Both the position numbers and the translations under genes were made by a program. A stretch of 6,840 nucleotides of DNA from Elusimicrobiota bacterium (GTDB lineage: Bacteria; Elusimicrobiota; Endomicrobiia; CG1-02-37-114; JAHJSO01), in NCBI GenBank assembly GCA_018830385.1, contig JAHJSO010000022.1:1-6840 (forward strand). Direction: 5' to 3'. Each line of letters begins with the position of its first letter. Position 1 is the stretch's first letter. A model generated the notes under the pieces. It saw nothing but the letters and a program-made list of their open reading frames with translations, ran no database searches and was not told the DNA's origin. This document shows positions 1 to 4,794 of the stretch, piece after piece.

Positions 1-24
1 CACGTAGGTTGACACGTAGGTTGA
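1..24. repeat. perfect 12-bp tandem duplication in queC
   Basis: The unit cacgtaggttga occurs twice without mismatch at 1-12 and 13-24. Read on the minus strand it encodes Ser-Thr-Tyr-Val twice, in frame. QueC proteins normally have one copy of this motif before P(A/G)RN. Further copies could lie beyond the window edge. Confidence 0.95.
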
Positions 25-339
25 TGGCGGAATGATGTGTTTAAGCGGGGGGTGCGCAATCCGGTAGAGTTTTGACAGGGAGTGAACAGGTAGTCCCATC
101 CCGGTGTCAATAAGAGAACTGCCGCCCCACGGGAGCCGGAATTTTATTACGTAGAATGTCGCCCCTGCCTTGCGGGCTATTGTCCTGGCAGCGTTAATTT
201 CCTTCCTGTGTCTCTGCCCGTAGTCAAAGATCAGGCAGACAGGTCTAAACCCCCTGCTGATTGCATAATAGAGCGTCGTGGTTGAGTCCAGCCCGCCTGA
301 AAGCAAAACGACCGCATTCTTCCCCACCGGCCCCGGCAT
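1..339 (-). CDS. queC: 7-cyano-7-deazaguanine synthase QueC, N-terminal 113 residues (3' end outside window)
   Basis: QueC converts 7-carboxy-7-deazaguanine to preQ0 using ATP and ammonia, a cytoplasmic step of queuosine biosynthesis. I translated this stretch by hand: the frame is open from the ATG at 339-337 to the window edge. It shows the PP-loop SGGLDST at residues 14-20, the family motif FDYGQRH at 38-44, and ends in PPSTYVSTYV, the start of the conserved (S/T)TYVP(A/G)RN-type segment. The rest of the protein, including the C-terminal zinc-binding cysteines, is not in the window. An in-frame ATG at 381-379 would add 14 residues inside queD, but it has no Shine-Dalgarno sequence, whereas the ATG at 339 has GGGAGG ten bases upstream. 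The start lies one base after the queD stop (TAAAATG), so translation is probably coupled. Odd point: the last two tetrapeptides in view, STYV STYV, come from a perfect 12-bp tandem duplication. Identity is secure; integrity of the gene cannot be judged. Confidence 0.93.
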   Translation of the reverse strand, partial: MPGPVGKNAVVLLSGGLDSTTTLYYAISRGFRPVCLIFDYGQRHRKEINAARTIARKAGATFYVIKFRLPWGGSSLIDTGMGLPVHSLSKLYRIAHPPLKHIIPPSTYVSTYV

Positions 340-340
340 T

Positions 341-757
341 TTATCGTTGCCTCCCGCCGGGCCGCTGACGAGCGTTTTCATAAAAAGAAGCGGCCTGGTT
401 GTCGCTTTCCCATACTGTTATTTTGCTGACTTTAATCTTCCCGGTTATTTTGTATTGTGTTTTTAATTTTTTTTGGATGGATTCAAAGACGTATTTCGCT
501 ATGTTTTCCGACGTGGGGTTAATGCGGTCAAAGGGGGGAAGTTTGTTGAGGTAACCATGGTCAAATTTAGACAGGACGGCATCAACCAATTTTTTTGCTT
601 CGGTAAAATCAAACAGCATTTCTGACTTGTCCAGCCCGCCGCCCGCTAATGTGGTTTCAACCTTCCAGTTGTGGCCGTGCAGTTTTTCGCACTTACCCCT
701 GTAGTTTCTCAGGTTGTGCGCGGATGAAAATTGTCTTATGAGTTTTATTTCAAACAT
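341..757 (-). CDS. queD: 6-carboxy-5,6,7,8-tetrahydropterin synthase QueD (PTPS family)
   Basis: QueD turns 7,8-dihydroneopterin triphosphate into 6-carboxytetrahydropterin, feeding QueE and then QueC in the cytoplasm. The 138-residue product has the family's usual length. Visible motifs: FSSAHNL (zinc ligand H14), CEKLHGHN (nucleophile C23, zinc ligands H27 and H29), a DFTEAK segment at 50-55, the catalytic pair D66-H67 in FDHGYLN, NPTSENIA at 80-87, and the pterin-binding glutamate in WESD (E117). The frame can be opened 17 codons further upstream to an ATG at 808, but family members begin at a MFEI-like strand, and the ATG at 757 sits one base after the murI stop (TAAAATG), so I chose it. 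Only a weak GGGG stands upstream, so initiation probably depends on coupling to murI. The C-terminal tail after YEN (RQRPGGRQR, with preceding residues) is a basic, low-complexity extension. Confidence 0.93.
   Translation of the reverse strand: MFEIKLIRQFSSAHNLRNYRGKCEKLHGHNWKVETTLAGGGLDKSEMLFDFTEAKKLVDAVLSKFDHGYLNKLPPFDRINPTSENIAKYVFESIQKKLKTQYKITGKIKVSKITVWESDNQAASFYENARQRPGGRQR
350..355 (-). promoter_or_regulatory. Shine-Dalgarno sequence of queC
   Basis: GGGAGG on the minus strand lies within the last codons of queD, ten bases before the queC ATG at 339. It favours this ATG over the in-frame upstream ATG at 381, which is preceded by a pyrimidine-rich stretch without a ribosome-binding site. 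Confidence 0.7.
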
Positions 758-758
758 T

Positions 759-1622
759 TTACGGTACCCCGGCGCCCCCGCTACCCCCGGCGCCATGAAA
801 TTTTTCAATGTCTATCTCTTTTACCGATTCTATTTTCCTGCCGAGGAACCTTTCCCCGGCCATGACGAACCTGTCCGGAGCGTCACTCACATAGAAATTA
901 TACGAAGGTTTCTTATTTTTTGAGAGAAGGTTTTTACACAACAGCAATGACTTTGCTTTCACAGCAGTGGCCCGCGCAGAGTCAATTATGTTTATGCCCC
1001 TGTCGAGGACTTCTATTATTACGTCCTTTATTAACGGGTAGTGAGTGCAACCCAGAATAAGGGTATCAATATTCCTGCCCCTGAGCGGCGACAGGTATTT
1101 TTCCGCTACTGATTTAACTATTTTTCTGCGGTCGCCCGAAGCGTTCCACCCTTCCTCTATAAGAGGGACGAACAGCGGGCACGGTACTGAAAATATTTGG
1201 ACTCTTTTACGCATCCCCCCTGCAAGTTTTAGAATGGTCAGCGGGTAGGAATTGCTTTTTATGGTCCCCGCCGTCCCGATTACCCCTATCCTTCCGGACG
1301 CGCTGGTTTCAATGGCTTCCTCTGCTCCGGGTTCAATCACCCCCATAACGGGAATTTTTGTTTTTCTCCTGAGCAGCGGTAGAGCGAAAGATGAGGCGGT
1401 ATTACATGCAACTATTACCGCCTTTATTTTTTTTGTCAGAAGAAAATCCAGTATCTGTCCGGAAAAATCCGTTACCGTTTTTCTGGATTTTGTCCCGTAG
1501 GGGACGCGTGCGGTGTCCCCGAAATATACCAGGGACTCCGACGGAAGTTGTCTCATGATTTCCTTTACGACCGTCAGGCCTCCTATGCCGGAATCAAAAA
1601 TGCCGATTGGAAGATTTTGCAT
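759..1622 (-). CDS. murI: glutamate racemase MurI
   Basis: MurI interconverts L- and D-glutamate without a cofactor, supplying D-Glu for MurD in peptidoglycan precursor synthesis in the cytoplasm. The 287-residue product carries the full signature: IGIFDSGIGGLTV near the N-terminus (D10, S11), the VYFGDTARVPYG segment at 32-43, VACNTAS with catalytic C73, PVMGVIEPG at 91-99, PLIEEGW at 153-159, and LGCTHYPL with the second catalytic cysteine C192 and H194. The ATG is preceded by GGGGAG at a spacing of six bases, which overlaps the amidase stop codon 11 bases upstream. The protein is somewhat longer than typical racemases (about 255-270 residues); the excess is mainly a glycine-rich tail (GAGGSGGAGVP) coded by a GC-rich direct repeat. 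Sitting next to a peptidoglycan amidase fits a cell-wall role. Confidence 0.96.
   Translation of the reverse strand: MQNLPIGIFDSGIGGLTVVKEIMRQLPSESLVYFGDTARVPYGTKSRKTVTDFSGQILDFLLTKKIKAVIVACNTASSFALPLLRRKTKIPVMGVIEPGAEEAIETSASGRIGVIGTAGTIKSNSYPLTILKLAGGMRKRVQIFSVPCPLFVPLIEEGWNASGDRRKIVKSVAEKYLSPLRGRNIDTLILGCTHYPLIKDVIIEVLDRGINIIDSARATAVKAKSLLLCKNLLSKNKKPSYNFYVSDAPDRFVMAGERFLGRKIESVKEIDIEKFHGAGGSGGAGVP
765..794. repeat. GC-rich imperfect direct repeat at the murI/queD junction
   Basis: On the plus strand taccccggcgcc (765-776) recurs as tacccccggcgcc (782-794), one extra C, separated by five bases. It encodes the Gly/Ala tail of MurI and lies just upstream of the queD start. It reads as a recent or tolerated short duplication in a non-conserved tail. 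Confidence 0.8.
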
Positions 1623-1628
1623 TATGGT

Positions 1629-1634
1629 CTCCCC
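1629..1634 (-). promoter_or_regulatory. Shine-Dalgarno sequence of murI
   Basis: GGGGAG on the minus strand overlaps the last base of the amidase TAG stop and stands six bases before the murI ATG at 1622. It supports both this start and translational proximity with the amidase gene. Confidence 0.75.
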
Positions 1635-3268
1635 TATTCAATGTACCTGCGGGTGTATTTCTTTATTCCTGAATAAACGGCATCGGCGATCTTTTTCTGG
1701 AACCTCCTTGAACGGAGTTTCGCCTCCTCGGCCGGATTTGAAATAAAAGCGGCTTCCACCAGTATAGCGGGCATCTGCGCCCCCCGGAGTACGTAAAAGC
1801 CCGCCTGCTTTATACCGCGGTTTTCTATCTTTAAGTTATGCGTGACTTCTTTTGTAATAAACGAACAAAGTTTTGACGACTCATTTATAAATTCGTTGAC
1901 CACCATTGACCACAACAGCATCTGCAATTTTTCTCTTTTGGGGTCTAGTTTCTTTTTTTCTTTTTCAAGTTGCACGACTGAATTTTCAAGAGCGGCCGTT
2001 GCGAGAGCTTCGGGGTCGCTTGCCAGCTCCGACAGAAAGTATATTTCAAACCCGTTGGAGTCCTTTTTTAAACTCGCATTGCAGTGGATGGATATAAAAA
2101 GGTCTGCGCCCTGGGTGTTTGCCATGTTTGTCCTGTCAACGAGTGGGATGAAAGTGTCGTCTTTACGGGTTAAAATGACCTCATAGCCGTCCTCTTCAAG
2201 CAGATATGAGATATCCTGGGCGATGGCAAGGTTTATGTACTTTTCTTTTGTGCCGTTCGGGCCTACTGCACCGGGGTCGTCCCCGCCGTGCCCGGGGTCA
2301 AGGACAATCCTTATTTTAGCGGTACGGATGACTGCCGCTGCAACGAATCCGGCGGTTGTAGCGCCTGTAAGAGTGGTTGTTGCCGTGGCGAATTCAGAGG
2401 ATGTAGCGGCGGCTGTGCGGGTATCTGTAGTTATGGCGAATTCAGTGGTTGTGGCGCCTGTAAGGGTTTCCCCGGCAACCCCTGTTGTTCCCACGTCAAA
2501 GACCAGCCGCAGGGGTTTTTCCTTTAATTTATAATCAACAATGCAATCATCACTGGCCAATCTAATTCTATATTCAACCACCCTGTATTTGTTCTGGACC
2601 GTTATTTGTTTTATGGCGCCTTCGTCAAATTCTAATTTTTCCGGCAGGGCGCGGGCATTGTAAAACACAATCTCGTATTCCTTTTTTGATTTAGGGGCCA
2701 CCCTGAAATGGATTTTCTCGGCCAGCTCAATGTTGACCCGTGTCCTGCCGTCGTCAACATAATGCCTCGGGGAGAAAACATTCATAACGGTATCAAAAAA
2801 CATAATGTTTTTGTCCGGGTCGTATGATACATTATACCCGGCCGTTTCCATAAAATCTTTGCCGGTGAAGAAATCGGCTGGGATGAAGGCATCGTTCCGG
2901 ACGGTACGGATAGATGCAGGCAGTGTCCGTTTATTGGCGTTTATCAGGATATTTTTTGTCCCGAGGAAGAATGAAATCTGATTGTTGTTGACCGAAAGCA
3001 GGACCCTGCCTGAGACCCCGTACCATTTTATAGCCCCGCCGCAAGCCCTTGCAGTGTCTCTTAATGACAGGTACAGAATATTGTTGTATGTTTTTGCCGA
3101 TATCGGCCTGCCCAGTTCGTCGTCTATTATGGTGGTGATTTTGTCCGGTTGGACCGGCGCGGCTCGGGCATATAACGGTGCCTCCTGTGAGAAAGGAAGG
3201 TGTTGCCCGACCAGGCATAAAAGGCAGGTGAAAATAAGCGCCGCCAGCAAGTTTTTGAAAAATTTCAT
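1634..3268 (-). CDS. secreted N-acetylmuramoyl-L-alanine amidase (Amidase_3) with Cu-amine-oxidase-N-like and AMIN-like domains
   Basis: A zinc amidase that cleaves the bond between N-acetylmuramic acid and L-alanine in peptidoglycan, acting outside the cytoplasmic membrane. Order of parts in the 544 residues: signal peptide (MKFFKNLLAALIF and on, likely cleaved near ARA at 34-36; no proper lipobox around C15 or C18); a beta-rich domain at about 45-160 resembling the copper amine oxidase N-terminal fold; an AMIN-like domain at about 160-260 (TRVNIEL...RLVFDVG); a Thr/Ala-rich repetitive linker at 261-315; and Amidase_3 from 318 to the end. Zinc ligands are H327 (DPGHGG), E342 and H395 (SIHCNAS); the catalytic glutamate is E505 (LVEAAFISN). 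The insertion at about 415-475 (ALATAALENS... KLCSFI) resembles the autoinhibitory helix region of AmiB/AmiC-type division amidases. The start overlaps the upstream stop as ATGA, and no other Met precedes the signal peptide. Family secure; precise cellular role inferred. Confidence 0.93.
   Translation of the reverse strand: MKFFKNLLAALIFTCLLCLVGQHLPFSQEAPLYARAAPVQPDKITTIIDDELGRPISAKTYNNILYLSLRDTARACGGAIKWYGVSGRVLLSVNNNQISFFLGTKNILINANKRTLPASIRTVRNDAFIPADFFTGKDFMETAGYNVSYDPDKNIMFFDTVMNVFSPRHYVDDGRTRVNIELAEKIHFRVAPKSKKEYEIVFYNARALPEKLEFDEGAIKQITVQNKYRVVEYRIRLASDDCIVDYKLKEKPLRLVFDVGTTGVAGETLTGATTTEFAITTDTRTAAATSSEFATATTTLTGATTAGFVAAAVIRTAKIRIVLDPGHGGDDPGAVGPNGTKEKYINLAIAQDISYLLEEDGYEVILTRKDDTFIPLVDRTNMANTQGADLFISIHCNASLKKDSNGFEIYFLSELASDPEALATAALENSVVQLEKEKKKLDPKREKLQMLLWSMVVNEFINESSKLCSFITKEVTHNLKIENRGIKQAGFYVLRGAQMPAILVEAAFISNPAEEAKLRSRRFQKKIADAVYSGIKKYTRRYIE
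2345..2480. repeat. degenerate 45-48 bp tandem repeat coding the amidase linker
   Basis: Three units can be aligned: 2345-2389 (45 bp), 2390-2437 (48 bp) and 2438 to about 2480. The last two open with gaattcag, the first with gaatccgg. Units one and three share gcgcctgtaag plus flanking bases with few changes, while unit two carries an extra triplet. A more decayed unit may extend to about 2318. Read on the minus strand, the repeats give EFAITTDTRTAAATSS and EFATATTTLTGATTAG (16 residues each) and a related preceding stretch, a flexible Thr/Ala-rich spacer between the AMIN-like and catalytic domains. All indels are multiples of three, so the frame is maintained. Confidence 0.8.
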
Positions 3269-4332
3269 ATCCTTAATTGCGCTATGCTCCCGTCATCCGC
3301 CGGGGTTATGTTAAGCCGTTTTTCCCGGTTGTTGCCGCTTGTGAAGTCGGCTATGTCAACCGGGACGCTGGCGGAATTTTTTTCGTCGCTGTATCTTGCG
3401 ACGATGCCCGCCGAGGTTTCAATTTCTTCCCGAATATTTTTGTGATTATCCGTAATGAGAATGGCTGTCGGCCCCGGGAAGGGTTCTCCCGTGGACAACA
3501 ATACCCCGCTGTTTTTATTTTCTTCCCAGTATTTCCGTATTTTAACGTTCTCGTCGTGGTTTCTGCCGACTATCAATTTTGATTTTTCAGAAAAGCGGAA
3601 GTGTCTGCCGATTTTAAGGAGAGGGATTCCGCCCGTATCATTTTGCGTGCGGGGTTGCGTTCCGGCAGGTTCGTGTGTGAAATAGTCCCTCAGTCGTTTA
3701 GAATACAGCGGGTCGGTCAGGAGGCACCCGCCGGCCGGCTGGGGGATGTCTTTAAGTCCGAACGTCCCTGCGAGTTGAATCTGCGGTTTTCTTGAGCGTG
3801 AGGAAAACCCGTAGAGTTTTTGCCTGTCAACGAGACCCTTTTTTTCCGGGATTGTTTCTTCAAGCAGTTTTGCAGACAGGGGCCTCAGGAGTAGTCCTTC
3901 CAGCCCGGCTTCCTGTTCAATAAGTTTCAGCGTGGGCAGATTCTGGGACATGGGCCTCTGGCGCAGCACCTCGCCGGTTACAATAAAATCAGCCCCGCAT
4001 TGCGCCATTAATCTTTTTGCCTCTTTTAGCATAAGGATTCTGCAGTCAATACAGGGGTTCATGTTCCTGCCGTGCCCGTGTTTTGGATTTTTCACCATTT
4101 CAACGAACGTCTGCCCGAGGGGGAAATACTTAAGGACAAACCCGTAAGCGTCTGCGACCGAATCACTTGCTTTGGAACATGAGGATTTGTCCTCAACGGA
4201 GCAACCGAACGGCGTGGTAAAATTTATTGCAATTATGTCTATATTCTGCTGAAGGAGTACGAGAACCGCCAGCGTGGAATCAAGTCCGCCTGAATATAAT
4301 GCAATCGCTTTTGTCATAGATGTTGCATTCAT
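3265..4332 (-). CDS. PP-loop ATPase (ThiI/MnmA-like) fused to an NFACT-R-like (DUF814) domain, probable RNA thiolation enzyme
   Basis: The N-terminal half is a PP-loop nucleotide-binding domain with SGGLDST at residues 14-20, the class that adenylates a substrate carbonyl, as in ThiI and MnmA tRNA thiolation. Conserved-looking cysteines are C44, C52, the CIDC pair C94/C97 after MN-P, C112 and C203 in PAGGCLLTDP; some could carry sulfur or bind a metal or Fe-S cluster. From about 235 the sequence changes to IGRHFRF, LIVGRNHDEN (253-262), PGPTAIL and ETSAGIVARYSDEK, which matches the pattern of NFACT-R/DUF814 RNA-binding domains. It lacks the THUMP domain of classical ThiI. The product is 355 residues. 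The ATG at 4332 overlaps the EamA stop as ATGA; an internal Met at residue 6 (4317) has no ribosome-binding site. The target base and RNA are unknown; a role in tRNA modification is inferred and fits the que genes downstream. Confidence 0.82.
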   Translation of the reverse strand: MNATSMTKAIALYSGGLDSTLAVLVLLQQNIDIIAINFTTPFGCSVEDKSSCSKASDSVADAYGFVLKYFPLGQTFVEMVKNPKHGHGRNMNPCIDCRILMLKEAKRLMAQCGADFIVTGEVLRQRPMSQNLPTLKLIEQEAGLEGLLLRPLSAKLLEETIPEKKGLVDRQKLYGFSSRSRKPQIQLAGTFGLKDIPQPAGGCLLTDPLYSKRLRDYFTHEPAGTQPRTQNDTGGIPLLKIGRHFRFSEKSKLIVGRNHDENVKIRKYWEENKNSGVLLSTGEPFPGPTAILITDNHKNIREEIETSAGIVARYSDEKNSASVPVDIADFTSGNNREKRLNITPADDGSIAQLRI

Positions 4333-4754
4333 TTAACAAACCATATACCTATAATTATAAGGATTGTGCCGAGGAACCTCTCCCATGTTAATGTCTCTTT
4401 AAGAAAAACAATGCTCAGTATTGCCGTTACCAGAGGGTATGTCGCAGCAAGAGGCACTATCCTTGACGTTTCACTCAGTTGCAGGGCCTTATAGAAAGTA
4501 AAAACGCCAAGGCAACCTGCTACAATCCCGCTCGCAGCAAGGAAGATTAAAGACCTCGGGCTGATGAGAAAAAGGCTTGTTGCCTTTCCGGTCAGCAATG
4601 CGGAAATCATTAAAATTACGGCTATAATCATATTCCTGACAGCCGTCCCCTGAAAAGGGGTTATCCCCGACGAGAGAGCCATCTTGTCAAAAATGGGAGC
4701 AACCCCCCACAGAATAGAAGTAACGACGAGCAGCATAATTACCGTTGATGACAT
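4329..4754 (-). CDS. small EamA-family (DMT superfamily) membrane protein
   Basis: A 141-residue hydrophobic protein with five predicted membrane helices at about 3-21, 34-55, 68-90, 98-117 and 125-140. The motif pattern (ILWGVAPIFDKMAL near the start, RN at the head of helix two, FYKALQ then ATYPLVTAILSIVFLKETLTWERFLGTILIIIGI) is that of one EamA unit. Classical EamA transporters have two such units and ten helices, so this is a half-size form that would have to dimerise. Substrate is unknown; members of the superfamily export or import metabolites and drugs. GGAGG lies nine bases upstream of the ATG. The stop overlaps the start of the PP-loop gene by ATGA. The family call is strong and the function is open. 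Confidence 0.88.
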   Translation of the reverse strand: MSSTVIMLLVVTSILWGVAPIFDKMALSSGITPFQGTAVRNMIIAVILMISALLTGKATSLFLISPRSLIFLAASGIVAGCLGVFTFYKALQLSETSRIVPLAATYPLVTAILSIVFLKETLTWERFLGTILIIIGIWFVK

Positions 4755-4763
4755 TTTAAGTTT

Positions 4764-4768
4764 CCTCC
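4764..4768 (-). promoter_or_regulatory. Shine-Dalgarno sequence of the EamA gene
   Basis: GGAGG on the minus strand, nine bases before the ATG at 4754. It is the strongest ribosome-binding site in the window and lies in the longest gap between genes (40 bases, 4755-4794). That gap is A-rich and shows no hairpin that I would call a terminator. Confidence 0.75.
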
Positions 4769-4794
4769 GGGTGATTTTTTTAACCTTTATGTGA

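Noticed and set aside
340..381. QueC starting at the ATG at 381
   Set aside because: There is no Shine-Dalgarno sequence before it and the extra residues are low-complexity; the ATG at 339 has GGGAGG upstream and lies just before the PP-loop, as in the family.
758..808. QueD starting at the ATG at 808
   Set aside because: The added 17 residues (MKNFMAPG and on) do not resemble QueD N-termini and are coded by the GC-rich murI tail; MFEIKLIRQF at 757 is the normal beginning.
2223..2534. Open plus-strand frames across the amidase linker, one 103 residues and one Cys/Gly-rich
   Set aside because: They mirror the repetitive linker and its biased codons. They lack a ribosome-binding site and recognisable motifs, and lie opposite a well-supported gene.
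2931..3218. A 95-residue minus-strand frame inside the amidase gene
   Set aside because: It is a different frame of the amidase coding sequence, with no family motif and no start signal.
3265..4332. Identification of the PP-loop protein as classical ThiI, MnmA or a second QueC
   Set aside because: It lacks the N-terminal THUMP domain of ThiI and the QueC motif YGQRH, and the C-terminal part looks like NFACT-R and not the MnmA beta-barrel domains.
4755..4794. Possible terminator or promoter in the 40-base gap before the EamA gene
   Set aside because: I see an A-rich stretch and a twice-occurring AATCAC but no stable hairpin with a U-run and no paired -35/-10 boxes at proper spacing.
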